NCBI GenBank assembly: GCA_902810695.1 | Contig: CADDYV010000033.1 | Span: 1 to 39,294 of the forward strand | Length of the DNA stretch: 39,294 nt | Direction: 5' to 3' | Origin: Actinomycetota bacterium | GTDB lineage: Bacteria; Actinomycetota; Rubrobacteria; Rubrobacterales; Rubrobacteraceae | Shown: positions 8,557-16,361 of the stretch, piece after piece | How the letters are laid out: each line of letters starts with the position of its first letter | Numbering within the stretch: the stretch's first letter is position 1 | The notes under the pieces: model-generated | What the model saw: only the letters and a program-made list of their open reading frames with translations | Told to the model about the DNA's origin: nothing | Databases searched by the model: none | Program-made: the position numbers and the translations under genes

Positions 8557-8632
8557 GGTACTAAAGTACCACATACTAGCCTTTAATAAACTTATGTATA
8601 TATAAATTCTATAAAGTGCTCCAAAAGGAGCA
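8557..8632 (-). promoter_or_regulatory. AT-rich promoter/operator region of the DUF2267 operon
   Basis: This AT-rich stretch contrasts with its surroundings. On the minus strand TTGGAG, 16 nt and TATATA make a plausible -35/-10 pair. A perfect 14-bp palindrome (8557-8570, GGTACT-AA-AGTACC) lies between that promoter and the SD of the first gene, and an inverted repeat TGCTCC-AAAA-GGAGCA lies at 8617-8632. These are candidate operator sites; no regulator is identified. Confidence 0.45.
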
Positions 8633-8653
8633 TCGTTTATCAGAAATCAGGCG

Positions 8654-9025
8654 ATGCGGCGTAGACGGCAGCGGGTATATGAGTCGGTTGTGGTAAACGC
8701 ATCAAGGAACAGCGTAGCGCCTGGCTCGGGGATCACCTCTTGGGCGAGGACGAAATTCGTGAGGTTTCGATGCCGGGTGGGCCACGCATATAATGCCGAC
8801 GACCTGCTCGATGAGAAATCCCAGGCGCTGGAGAACGCGCTCTACGTGGCGCTCAACACCCTGGAGGAGAGCGCGATCATGGCAGATAGGATGGCTCTGC
8901 GGGCGCGGGGTCGCGGCCAGGTCCATGCGGCGGCTCGCTTTGAGGGGCGGGCTAAGGAAGCGAGGCAGAAGGCGGTGGTGATCCGCCGGATACTGACGGA
9001 AGAGACATCGGACACCGCCCGATAA
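8654..9025 (+). pseudogene. Remnant of CheB-like methylesterase C-terminal region
   Basis: From about codon 35 this frame gives FVRFRCRVGHAYNADDLLDEK and then ALENALYVALNTLEESA, followed by a long Arg/Ala-rich helix ending VVIRRILTEE. That pattern is the C-terminal extension that follows the zinc-ribbon-like part of stand-alone CheB-type methylesterases in many soil bacteria (from memory). The catalytic methylesterase domain is absent, and the CPxCGG half of the ribbon is not visible in front of FRCRVGHA. The first 30 codons look non-coding and lack an SD. It is best read as a decayed 3' end, although a short expressed protein cannot be excluded. Confidence 0.7.
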
Positions 9026-9040
9026 AACATATTGCCCGGT

Positions 9041-9955
9041 TCAATAACGTGCGGGCCAGCTATCGTCACGCAGGAGGTTGCCCCATTGCTGCGTGTACGG
9101 AGGCCATAACATAGTGTAGTGGTTGGCGCCCTCCAGAATGACCTCCGAGCGCAGGTCGAGCGCACCCGCCATCGCCGTGCGCGTCTCGTCCGGGATGAGA
9201 GGTTCGCTGCCAGGGAAAAATCCCTGCGAAGCCCGCACGAGCGCGACCGGACAGCCCACCTCCCGCATCTCCTCCAGCGTTGGTGCGTGCTGCGAGATCT
9301 GGGGCGCGTCCTCTCTTGCGGCTGCGAGAGAGGCTTTGGGCCGGTACCCCTCAGCAGTCTCTTCGAGATCGTAGAGGTAATAGTCGGCGAGTTCGGGCGG
9401 CAGGTCTTCCATCTTTAAGTTTTGCTCCGGGAACCAGAACTTCAGGTAATCGTCCGGGCTCTCGAAGGTCATCTCCAGCCGGCTGAACGCCCGTTCGAGA
9501 CCTTCCGCGACAGCCTCCGCCTCCCGTTTCCGTTTCTCGGAGATATCTTCTGGCGAAGCTTCCACGCGGGGCCAGCCGCCGTCGAGCAGGACCAGCGCCC
9601 GCGCGCGCTCCGGGTGGGAGAGGGCCGCCTTCAGCGCCACAAACGCTCCCATCGAATGCCCGACGAGGGTCGCGCGCTCCAGCCCGAGACGGTCGAGAAC
9701 CCGGACCACATCTTTCGCGTGGGCTTCGAGGCCGTAGCTGCCGGGACCGGGCTTATCCGAGTCGCCCCTGCCGCGCAAATCCACGCCCACGACGCCGCGC
9801 GAGTCCCGGAGATGCAGCGCCAGCGCGTTGAAAGCCCGGCTCTGGGCGGTGATACCGTGCAGGCAGAGGAGCGGATCACCGTCCGGCCCGGCGCGCCAGA
9901 TCGCCAGCTCCACCCCTCCCGCAACGCGGTCGCCGCTCCAGAGGTTCGGGAGCAT
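9041..9955 (-). CDS. Alpha/beta-hydrolase fold protein
   Basis: A 304-aa cytoplasmic hydrolase. The oxyanion-region motif LLCLHGITAQSRAF (29-42), the nucleophile elbow GHSMG with S101, and a late histidine at about 279 (GANHYTML) make a complete alpha/beta-hydrolase set; the acid residue is not certain. RGRGDSDKP (61-69) is typical of esterase/lactonase/haloperoxidase-like members. The substrate is unknown. Its ATG directly abuts the TGA of the upstream LLM oxidoreductase (TGAATG), so the two are co-transcribed and probably coupled. Its end is 15 bp from the CheB remnant. Confidence 0.92.
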   Translation of the reverse strand: MLPNLWSGDRVAGGVELAIWRAGPDGDPLLCLHGITAQSRAFNALALHLRDSRGVVGVDLRGRGDSDKPGPGSYGLEAHAKDVVRVLDRLGLERATLVGHSMGAFVALKAALSHPERARALVLLDGGWPRVEASPEDISEKRKREAEAVAEGLERAFSRLEMTFESPDDYLKFWFPEQNLKMEDLPPELADYYLYDLEETAEGYRPKASLAAAREDAPQISQHAPTLEEMREVGCPVALVRASQGFFPGSEPLIPDETRTAMAGALDLRSEVILEGANHYTMLWPPYTQQWGNLLRDDSWPARY

Positions 9956-10741
9956 TCAGGCAGCCCCCTCGCGCTTGCGGCGTTCGTCGCGCCAGGAGAT
10001 GAGCTTTTTCAGGGGCGAGAGGTCGTAGTCCGGGCCGCCGCAGTCAACGAGCAGGTGTGTGATGCCATTATCGGCGTACTCGTCGGCCCGGGGTATATGC
10101 TCGGGTTCGACGACGATGGAACGCTCTATCTCCCGCGGGTTTCTCCCTACCTTGCGGCACCAGTCGTCCAGTATGCGGCTTTTGCGGGATGCCTCTTCCG
10201 GGTTTCCGAAGCCGTTCCAGATGTGGGCGTGTTCGGCGACGATCCTGAGCGTCACCCTCTCACCTCCGCCTCCGATGAGGATCGGGATCCCGCGCGTGGG
10301 CGACGGGTTCAGCTTCTTCAGACGATTTTCGATGACCGGCAGCGCGGCGTCGAGATCCCTGAGCCTGCTTCCCGCTGTCCCGAACTCGTAGCCGTACTCC
10401 TCGTAATCCCGCCTGAACCATCCGGAGCCGATACCCAGGATCAGACGCCCGCCGGAGATGTGATCCACAGTCCGCGCCATATCCGCGAGCAGGTTCGGGT
10501 TGCGGTAGGAGTTGCACGTAACCAGCGCCCCGAACTCGACCCGCTCGGTGATCTCCGCCATCGCTCCCAGGACCGTCCAGCACTCGAAGTGCTTGCCATC
10601 GGGATCCCCGTAGAGCGGGAAGAAGTGATCCCAGTTGAAGACCGTATCCGCCCCCATCTCCTCGGCTCGAAGCCAGGCTTCGCGCATCTGCGCCCAACTC
10701 GCCTGCTGCGGGTGGATCTGCACCCCGACTCGTACCGTCAT
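9956..10741 (-). CDS. LLM-class (luciferase-like) F420-dependent type oxidoreductase
   Basis: A 261-aa TIM-barrel flavin/F420 enzyme of the luciferase-like monooxygenase superfamily. Typical motifs are [41 protein letters not shown], then [21 protein letters not shown] and [15 protein letters not shown]. The ATG at 10741 is preferred over a start 9 codons upstream because aaggagg lies 8 nt before it. This type usually uses F420H2 in actinobacteria, but the cofactor is inferred from the class. It is coupled to the alpha/beta hydrolase, suggesting a two-step catabolic or detoxifying reaction (inference). Confidence 0.92.
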   Translation of the reverse strand: MTVRVGVQIHPQQASWAQMREAWLRAEEMGADTVFNWDHFFPLYGDPDGKHFECWTVLGAMAEITERVEFGALVTCNSYRNPNLLADMARTVDHISGGRLILGIGSGWFRRDYEEYGYEFGTAGSRLRDLDAALPVIENRLKKLNPSPTRGIPILIGGGGERVTLRIVAEHAHIWNGFGNPEEASRKSRILDDWCRKVGRNPREIERSIVVEPEHIPRADEYADNGITHLLVDCGGPDYDLSPLKKLISWRDERRKREGAA

Positions 10742-10839
10742 CCAGAGCCCCTCCTTCCAGAAGCGCAAGTTTTTCGTATTTCCGAACTACGCTACCAGAT
10801 TATGAGGCTCTCTGGGCTGTCGGATCAATCCAGGGGCTC

Positions 10840-11772
10840 CTATTGATCTCCCTCGTTCTCCGAGGGGTCCTCGGCGACCGTCCGGCCACGAGCCTCGACG
10901 CCCGGTTCGGGCTGTTGCTGGCGGGCTTTTAGCACGTTGCCGATGAAAAAGTCGTAGCACAGGCCGCCGAGCACGCCCCCGATCAGGGGCCCCGCAATCG
11001 GCACCCACCAGTAGTCGAGCGGACCCGGGAAGGCTACCTTCCCCCATCCGGCGAGCCAGGCCCAGACCCGGGGACCGAAATCGCGCGCCGGGTTTATGGC
11101 GTAGCCCGCGTTCGCCCCGAAGGACATGCCGATGACTACCACCGCCAGCCCTATCAAAAACGGGGCCAGGTTGGCCCTGGGCGGCTGGTTCATAGTGTCC
11201 AGCAACGCGAAGATGAACAATACCAGGAGGCCCGTGCCCACGATCTGATCAATAAAAGGCCCTAGGGTACTGGTGAAGTAAGGGGCCGGGAAGGTGGCGA
11301 ATATGCTGTAGGAGGGAATCGAGTTGGTCGCACCGCGGGTTATGTGGTGGGCCTGCTCGTAGCTGGAGATAGCTGCGTTGTAAACCAGGTAGATCAGGGC
11401 CGCCGCGGCGAAAGCTCCCACGGTCTGCGCCACCCAATAGGGCACGACCTTCCGCCAGGGAAAGTCCCGCTTGACCGCCAGCGCCAGGGTAACCGCCGGG
11501 TTGATGTGCCCGCCGCTTACGGCACCTGCCACGTATACGCCAAAGACCACGCCAAACCCCCAGCCCCAGGTTATGAGGAGCCAGAGCGCGCCTCCGGAGC
11601 CCGCCCCTATTGCGGTACCGCGCCCGGACTGATTGAGGGCCGCAACCGCCATCGCCACCGACCCGTCGCCGATGAGTACCAGGATAAACGTCCCCAATAA
11701 CTCTGCCGACAGTTCGCCCCAGATCGTCCGCCCCCAGTTTGTCAGGGGTGATGATGCTTTTTCTTCCGCCAC
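10840..11772 (-). CDS. Aquaporin/glycerol facilitator (MIP family)
   Basis: A 310-aa membrane channel with six helices and two half-helices. The two signature loops are GGHINPAVT (NPA at 91-93) and YAINPARDFGPR (NPA at 227-229). The Asp after the second NPAR (D231) is the usual mark of the glycerol-conducting GlpF branch rather than water-only aquaporins. A hydrophilic tail of about 35 residues follows the last helix. The GTG start is preceded by aaggaggataaatt. No glycerol kinase gene is adjacent, so the substrate stays inferred. Confidence 0.93.
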   Translation of the reverse strand: MAEEKASSPLTNWGRTIWGELSAELLGTFILVLIGDGSVAMAVAALNQSGRGTAIGAGSGGALWLLITWGWGFGVVFGVYVAGAVSGGHINPAVTLALAVKRDFPWRKVVPYWVAQTVGAFAAAALIYLVYNAAISSYEQAHHITRGATNSIPSYSIFATFPAPYFTSTLGPFIDQIVGTGLLVLFIFALLDTMNQPPRANLAPFLIGLAVVVIGMSFGANAGYAINPARDFGPRVWAWLAGWGKVAFPGPLDYWWVPIAGPLIGGVLGGLCYDFFIGNVLKARQQQPEPGVEARGRTVAEDPSENEGDQ

Positions 11773-11836
11773 AATTTATCCTCCTTTTCCCTTGACTGCC
11801 TCAATGCCACCATCGGCTGAACAGCCAGCATCAAGG

Positions 11837-11873
11837 CGGTAGAGGTCCGTTCTCAAGGAACGGACCTCTACCG
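11837..11873. terminator. 16-bp perfect hairpin between SatP and aquaporin genes
   Basis: Positions 11837-11852 pair perfectly with 11858-11873, leaving a 5-nt loop. It lies 39 bp past the stop of the SatP-type gene and 65 bp before the aquaporin start, both on the minus strand. There is no good U-tract, so termination may be weak or factor-dependent; a regulatory leader hairpin is an alternative. Confidence 0.65.
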
Positions 11874-11911
11874 AAACCTGATATGCCTGGACGTCTCCCA
11901 AGCTGGTGTAG

Positions 11912-12628
11912 CTATTGTCCGCGCTGGACGCCAGGCTCACCAAGTCCCGCGCTGAACTCTGCCTTTTCCCTGGCCTTCTGGCTCAAGCCCAGAGGAAGAA
12001 GCGGCCTGCCAGCCCCTATGAGCATCATCGCTCCGGCTGTGTACCAGGCCGCTATCGCGGAGAGGATCAGCAGATAGCCCGCTATGACTACCCAGAAAGT
12101 GGTAGCGGTCAGCAGGCCTACAGCGAGACATCCGGATCCCAGCCACAGGGTGTTTAGAACCGTAGCCAGGCCCTTATTCTCACCACCTATGGCAAGCGCG
12201 CCCATGAGTGTGATCGCGGTCAACCCTATAAACCAGTATCCCAGGGGAACACTGGCCGCCGAAGCACTCAGCGTCCCCTTGGCAACCAGCCAGTACAGGA
12301 TGCCATAGCCGAGCCAGAATGCTCCCCAGGTCCCGTGTATTCCGGTTGCTACTGCGTCGCGGGCCTTGTAGGCCCACATGCCGGCTAGAAACTGGGCGAT
12401 ACCCCCAAAAGCAAAGGCAAACGGGAACAGGTATTCTGGGGTCGAAGCCCCCCCGTACCAGCCAGCGAGGTTGGCAGCAACCATGAATGTGGAGGCGGCA
12501 AACCCGAAGAGACCCAGGATCGAGGGCGCCGCTATGGGCTGCAGGAATGCACGCGCGGGCGAGCTCCCGTTCGTTCTCACCTCGCCGCGCACCTCTCTCG
12601 CAGCCGCCCCTGTCGCCGATCTATCCAC
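11912..12628 (-). CDS. Acetate uptake transporter, GPR1/FUN34/YaaH (SatP) family
   Basis: A 238-aa membrane protein with six predicted helices between hydrophilic ends. The family motif at the start of helix 1 appears here as IAAPSILGLFGFA (usually NPAPLGL). Other family features are the Gly/Ala-rich GGIAQFLAGMWAYKARDAV stretch and the GTWGAFWLGYG segment. Such proteins import acetate or succinate with protons, or act as hexameric channels. The GTG start follows aaaggagcgtttc. The downstream aquaporin is on the same strand but separated by a strong hairpin. Confidence 0.92.
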   Translation of the reverse strand: MDRSATGAAAREVRGEVRTNGSSPARAFLQPIAAPSILGLFGFAASTFMVAANLAGWYGGASTPEYLFPFAFAFGGIAQFLAGMWAYKARDAVATGIHGTWGAFWLGYGILYWLVAKGTLSASAASVPLGYWFIGLTAITLMGALAIGGENKGLATVLNTLWLGSGCLAVGLLTATTFWVVIAGYLLILSAIAAWYTAGAMMLIGAGRPLLPLGLSQKAREKAEFSAGLGEPGVQRGQ

Positions 12629-12723
12629 GAAACGCTCCTTTCTTCCGTTAACAACAAGATCTAACGTCCACTCAAAGCCTGTCCATGGGGAACCACCCCT
12701 TTCTTCTGACTCCGAGCCCCGCC

Positions 12724-13074
12724 TCAGATCCTCTCATGTAGCCGGAAGAGACTGCTTCTTTTGCGTTTCAAATTCCTGGCGGAGGTCAACTCGTTCAGAC
12801 GACATACCTCGCAGACCATCTCTATCTGCTCACCCTCCTCCCGGCTCGACGACGGAGACATGATCCCAACCGGTTTGCGGTAAGAACGATGTACCACCGT
12901 CACTACATGCTCCCGGCACGTAAAAGCGCCGCAACGATGGCACACTGCCACCGGCGGTTTCTCCTCATCTTCCTCACAGAGATAACACCGACCTAAAAAC
13001 CTGGGCCTCTGATCCCGCTCCACTTCCCGCAACTCCCGTCTCGCGTAAAATCCCCGTTCGCTTAACGAAGACAT
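12724..13074 (-). CDS. DUF2180-like zinc-ribbon protein
   Basis: A 116-aa protein with a treble-cysteine arrangement: C30/C33 (CYLC), C45/C48 (CHRC), C53 and H56 (CREH) and C88/C91 (CEVC). These would bind two zinc ions and match the DUF2180 pattern (from memory). It is small and hydrophilic, with no catalytic motif, so a protein- or nucleic-acid-binding role is likely. There is no SD: the ATG lies only about 13 nt beyond a good -10, so the transcript is probably leaderless or nearly so. It is divergent from a TetR gene across a shared operator. Confidence 0.8.
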   Translation of the reverse strand: MSSLSERGFYARRELREVERDQRPRFLGRCYLCEEDEEKPPVAVCHRCGAFTCREHVVTVVHRSYRKPVGIMSPSSSREEGEQIEMVCEVCRLNELTSARNLKRKRSSLFRLHERI

Positions 13075-13079
13075 TTTTA

Positions 13080-13115
13080 TACTATACAGTATAGTAATAT
13101 AATGCGATTATTCAA
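13080..13115. promoter_or_regulatory. Divergent promoters with TetR operator
   Basis: A perfect inverted repeat, TACTATAC-A-GTATAGTA (13080-13096), is typical in size for a TetR-family operator. On the minus strand it overlaps the -10 TATACT (13088-13093) of a promoter whose -35 is TTGAAT (13110-13115, 16-nt spacer) and which drives the DUF2180 gene. On the plus strand TATAAT (13098-13103) abuts the repeat and can serve the TetR gene. Binding would repress both genes (inference). Confidence 0.75.
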
Positions 13116-13145
13116 GTAACAAAAAATAAAAAAGGAGAAAAACCG

Positions 13146-13742
13146 ATGGGAAAATCCCCGCCTGGCCGGCCCCGCAGTCCTGAGTCGGATCGGGTGATCC
13201 TTGAGGCTACATTACGTTTGATCGCCTCGGAGGGGTACTCGCGGATGTCTATGGACAGGATCGCCTCCGAAGCGGGGGTGAGCAAGCCCACCATCTACCT
13301 CCGCTACGACTCCAAGGAAGATCTCGCCACCGCAGCCCTGGCTTATCTGCGCATCGAGCAGGCGCCGAGAGTCCACAACGATGTGCGCGGCGACCTCATC
13401 GAGCAGATGCGCCACTTCCGGCACACTTTCGGCGAGCTCTCGGGTATGTCAATGCTCGGCACGGTTCTCATGGAGGAGCGCCACACCCCCAAGCTGCTCA
13501 AGCTCTGGCGTGAACGCACCTCAAAGCCCTACCGGAGATTGCTCAAGGAGATCCTGGAGCACGCCCAGGAGCAAGGAGATATCCGCGTCAATGAAGATAT
13601 CGACACCGCGATTGACATGCTCCTGGGTGCCTACTACGCCCGCTACCTGTCCGGGGAACCCTTCCCCGTCAACTGGCCGGAGCCGCTCGTGGACCTCGTT
13701 TTGAGAAGCCTCACCGCTCCTGGAGGAGGCGAAGAAAGTTGA
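13146..13742 (+). CDS. TetR/AcrR family transcriptional regulator
   Basis: A 198-aa dimeric repressor. The N-terminal helix-turn-helix covers about residues 15-62, with MSMDRIASEAGVSKPTIY as recognition region and the YDSKEDL turn after it. The C-terminal ligand domain is of the type ending WPEPLVDLVLRSL. The ATG follows aaaggagaaaaaccg. A perfect 17-bp inverted repeat upstream overlaps its own and the divergent promoter, so autorepression and control of the DUF2180 gene are likely. The stop overlaps the TTG start of the HAD gene (TTGA), implying co-translation. Confidence 0.95.
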   Translation: MGKSPPGRPRSPESDRVILEATLRLIASEGYSRMSMDRIASEAGVSKPTIYLRYDSKEDLATAALAYLRIEQAPRVHNDVRGDLIEQMRHFRHTFGELSGMSMLGTVLMEERHTPKLLKLWRERTSKPYRRLLKEILEHAQEQGDIRVNEDIDTAIDMLLGAYYARYLSGEPFPVNWPEPLVDLVLRSLTAPGGGEES

Positions 13743-14455
13743 ACACAGGCTCGCACATAAAAGCCCTGGCCTTCGACGTTTTCGGCACCGTGGTTGATTG
13801 GCGCTCGACGATTATTCGAGAAGGCGAAAAACTCGGCAAAAAGAAGAGCATATCCATAGACTGGGCGGATTTCGCCGACGCCTGGCGCAGCAGGTATGTA
13901 CCTTCGATGGGGAGGGTGCGGCAAGGTGATATTCCCTGGACCAACCTCGACGGGTTGCACCGCGCCTCCCTTGAAAAATTGCTCGAAGAGTTTCAGATAG
14001 AAAATCTATCGGAGAGCGAGAAAGAGAACTTCAACAGGGTCTGGCACCGCCTGGATCCGTGGCCCGATGCGGTAGAAGGTCTGGTTCGGCTCAAGAGCCG
14101 CTATATCATAACCCCGCTCTCCAACGGTAATATCGCCCTGCTCACGAACATGGCGAAGCGCGCCGGCCTGCCGTGGGATCTCATACTCTCCGCCGAGCTT
14201 GTCCGCCGCTACAAGCCGGATCCGGAAGTCTACCTGATGGTCCCTTCGCTGCTAGACCTCAAAGCAGGAGAAGTGATGATGGTTGCGGCGCATCCCGATG
14301 ACCTGCAGGCCGCGGGCGAAGCAGGGCTAAGAACCGCTTACGTACCCCGCCCCCTGGAGTTTGGCCCCCACGGTAGAGTGGAGACGCTGGACCCTTCCTT
14401 CGACCTCGTAGCCAGAGACTTCATCGAGCTTGCCGAAAAGCTCGGTGCCCGGTAG
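13739..14455 (+). CDS. HAD hydrolase, 2-haloacid dehalogenase type II-like
   Basis: A 238-aa HAD-superfamily enzyme. Motif I is AFDVFGTVVDW with nucleophile D13, motif II is LSNGN (S128, N129), motif III is K159 in RRYKPDPEVY, and motif IV is AAHPDDLQAA. The FDVFGT and AAHPDDL forms are those of the L-2-haloacid dehalogenase branch, but many such proteins act on phosphates or other substrates. The TTG start overlaps the TetR stop by four bases, so the enzyme is translated with its presumed regulator. It ends 3 bp from the convergent AhbAB-like gene. Confidence 0.92.
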   Translation: MNTGSHIKALAFDVFGTVVDWRSTIIREGEKLGKKKSISIDWADFADAWRSRYVPSMGRVRQGDIPWTNLDGLHRASLEKLLEEFQIENLSESEKENFNRVWHRLDPWPDAVEGLVRLKSRYIITPLSNGNIALLTNMAKRAGLPWDLILSAELVRRYKPDPEVYLMVPSLLDLKAGEVMMVAAHPDDLQAAGEAGLRTAYVPRPLEFGPHGRVETLDPSFDLVARDFIELAEKLGAR

Positions 14456-14458
14456 CTC

Positions 14459-15517
14459 CTACCGGAGAGCGCCGGCGTACAGACGCTCCCAGGCGTCCAT
14501 CTCGGGCGTAAAGTAGCGGACCCGGTTCTTCTTGTACTCGCGTGTCGAGTAGAGCGAATCATACTCGGTGATGCCGCTCTCTTCGGACATCACCCGCAAC
14601 ACCGCTTCACATTCCTCTTTCGAACGGCCGTGAACCATCGAGAAGATCGAGTACGGCCAGTCCTCGTAGACCGGACGCTCGTAGCAGTGGGAAACGGCCT
14701 GGTAGTTGGCGAACATCGTCCCCACCTCGTCCACCCTCTCCTTGGGAACCTTCCACACACCCATCGCATTCGCCCTGAAGCCCGCCTTGCGGTGGTAGAG
14801 AACTGCGGAAAAGCGGCGCATGATCCCACGCCGCTTGAGATCGCGCGCCCGCTCCAGAAGCTCCTCGTGAGACATCCCGGCCTGCTCGCCCCACAGATCA
14901 AACGGCCTCGGCGTGAGCGGTATGTCCTCCTGCAAGACCCGGATGGCAGCCTTGTCATCCTCCGAGATATTCCTGTCGGCCTTCTCCCGGTTGGGCTCGC
15001 CGTAGGCCGGTACCTCCTTCCTCACGGTAGCGCCCTCCTTCATGTCGAGCGTTACCCCGATCTTGAACAGCTTCAGCGTAGGCAGGATGCGGGTCTTCTC
15101 GGCGCCGCTGATTTTATGCAATACGTCCACGGTGCCTTCGAGCCCGAGCCGCGAGTCCGGCGGCACGGCGACGGTGTACCAGAGGTTGAAGTCGTTGTCG
15201 CGCTCGTAGTTGTGCGAGACGCCGGGGTGGGAGTTGATCGCTTTTGCACCCTTGGTTAGATGCTCCGGGGGTATACTGGCTGCAACCAGGCTCGACTCGT
15301 AGCCGAGCACGCGGGTGTCAAAGATCGCGCTGATCTGGCGTATCACCCGGGCCCTTTTCAAGGCTTCTATGCGGCGGATGACCTCATGGTCGGTCATCCC
15401 CACCTCATACCCCAGCGCGGAAAAGGGTTCCCTGACGAGCGGAAGCTCCCGCTGAATGAGATTAAGTATTTCCTTGTCTGCGGTATCCATCATACGGCTC
15501 GAAGCTATGCTAACCAA
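14459..15517 (-). CDS. Fused siroheme decarboxylase AhbA-AhbB-like (Lrp/AsnC fold)
   Basis: A 352-aa protein made of two tandem Lrp/AsnC-like units of about 165 residues, each with a helix-turn-helix and a RAM-like domain. The first has DKEILNLIQRELPLVREPF and GVSHNYERDNDFNLWYTVAV; the second has DKAAIRVLQEDIPLTPRPFD and AVSHCYERPVYEDWPYSIFS. These are the hallmarks of siroheme decarboxylase subunits (AhbA/AhbB; NirD/L/G/H), which convert siroheme to didecarboxysiroheme for haem d1 or alternative haem synthesis. It is often mis-annotated as an AsnC regulator. The start is uncertain: a TTG at 15517 or an ATG at 15493 or 15490, none with a strong SD. No other ahb/nir gene is nearby. Confidence 0.85.
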   Translation of the reverse strand: MVSIASSRMMDTADKEILNLIQRELPLVREPFSALGYEVGMTDHEVIRRIEALKRARVIRQISAIFDTRVLGYESSLVAASIPPEHLTKGAKAINSHPGVSHNYERDNDFNLWYTVAVPPDSRLGLEGTVDVLHKISGAEKTRILPTLKLFKIGVTLDMKEGATVRKEVPAYGEPNREKADRNISEDDKAAIRVLQEDIPLTPRPFDLWGEQAGMSHEELLERARDLKRRGIMRRFSAVLYHRKAGFRANAMGVWKVPKERVDEVGTMFANYQAVSHCYERPVYEDWPYSIFSMVHGRSKEECEAVLRVMSEESGITEYDSLYSTREYKKNRVRYFTPEMDAWERLYAGALR

Positions 15518-15562
15518 AGCTACAAATCCCTCTCAAAGTTTTCCGCTTTGCAAACAGATAAT

Positions 15563-15578
15563 ATCAGGCACACCTGAT
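15563..15578. promoter_or_regulatory. Palindromic candidate operator upstream of the AhbAB-like gene
   Basis: A perfect inverted repeat ATCAGG-CACA-CCTGAT lies 46 bp upstream of the most distal AhbAB-like start, in an AT-rich intergenic region (15518-15658). Its 6-4-6 geometry resembles a dimeric-regulator site (Lrp- or FNR-like spacing). No regulator is assigned. Confidence 0.35.
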
Positions 15579-15658
15579 GATAAGCCAGTGAAAACTTTAC
15601 TTCTCGGTGTCAAAACCGCTTGAATAAGCCCAATTTCTGGCGAAAGAGCCCTGTTTCC

Positions 15659-16321
15659 TCAGCCACGCCTCTCCATCGCCTTCTGATACTCGGCATAGAC
15701 GTTCTGGATATCCTTCCAGACGAGGCGCTTGGTGTTCTGGAGATCCTCGCCGTGCTGCCTTAGAACGTAGGCCGGGTGGAAGGTCGCCATCGCCTTCGCC
15801 CCGAAGACCTCATACCACTTGCCGCGGTCCTTGGTGATCCTGAAGTTCTTGTCTATGAGCGTCTTGGCCGCGGGTCCCCCAAGACAGAGTATGATCTCCG
15901 GCTTTATGGCTTCTATCTGCGCCTGCAGATAGGGGTTGCAGGCATTTACCTCTCCCGTCCTGGGCTGGCGGTTTCTGAGCCTGCCGTTCTCCTCGACCGC
16001 CGCCCGGCACTTGACGATGTTGGTCAGATAGACATCATCTCTGGTGAGGCTCACCGCAGCGAGTATGTCATCGAGGAGCTTTCCCGCCCGGCCCACGAAC
16101 GGCAGGCCCGTGGCGTCCTCGTTCTCGCCCGGTCCCTCGCCGACGAGCATCAGCGGCGAGTAGGGATCCCCGCTCCCGAAGACCGTGTTCGTCCGGCTCA
16201 TCGCCAGCTCGCATTTGGTGCACACCGACACCTGGCGGGCGAGCTCCGAAAGCCTCTCCCCGCGGTCCTCTCCGCCTTCTGCCGTATCAAAAAGACTATC
16301 CAAGACTCCTCCACGCCACAT
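15659..16321 (-). CDS. Uracil-DNA glycosylase, family 4 (Fe-S)
   Basis: A 220-aa DNA-repair enzyme that removes uracil from DNA. Motif A is GEGPGENED (61-69) and the catalytic-loop motif is HPAYVLR with H182. Four cysteines for the 4Fe-4S cluster are in place: C34 and C37 (CTKC), C105 (NIVKC) and C128 (NACNP). The length fits the thermophile/actinobacterial UdgA type. The start could be the ATG at 16321 or a TTG six codons in, preceded by ggagg. It is separate from the AhbAB-like gene, with 141 bp between them. Confidence 0.94.
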   Translation of the reverse strand: MWRGGVLDSLFDTAEGGEDRGERLSELARQVSVCTKCELAMSRTNTVFGSGDPYSPLMLVGEGPGENEDATGLPFVGRAGKLLDDILAAVSLTRDDVYLTNIVKCRAAVEENGRLRNRQPRTGEVNACNPYLQAQIEAIKPEIILCLGGPAAKTLIDKNFRITKDRGKWYEVFGAKAMATFHPAYVLRQHGEDLQNTKRLVWKDIQNVYAEYQKAMERRG

Positions 16322-16361
16322 TCGCGCTCTTACGCCGGGCCATTTTACACGCCCTTCCGGG

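Noticed and set aside
9422-10846. Open plus-strand frame of 474 codons opposite the hydrolase and LLM oxidoreductase genes
   Set aside because: It lies antisense to two well-supported enzymes, lacks a family pattern and has the Arg/Pro/His-rich look of a high-G+C shadow frame.
14459-15517. Reading the fused AsnC-like protein as a simple Lrp-type regulator
   Set aside because: The tandem architecture and SHNYERDNDFNLWY-type motifs point to siroheme decarboxylase subunits rather than DNA-binding Lrp proteins.
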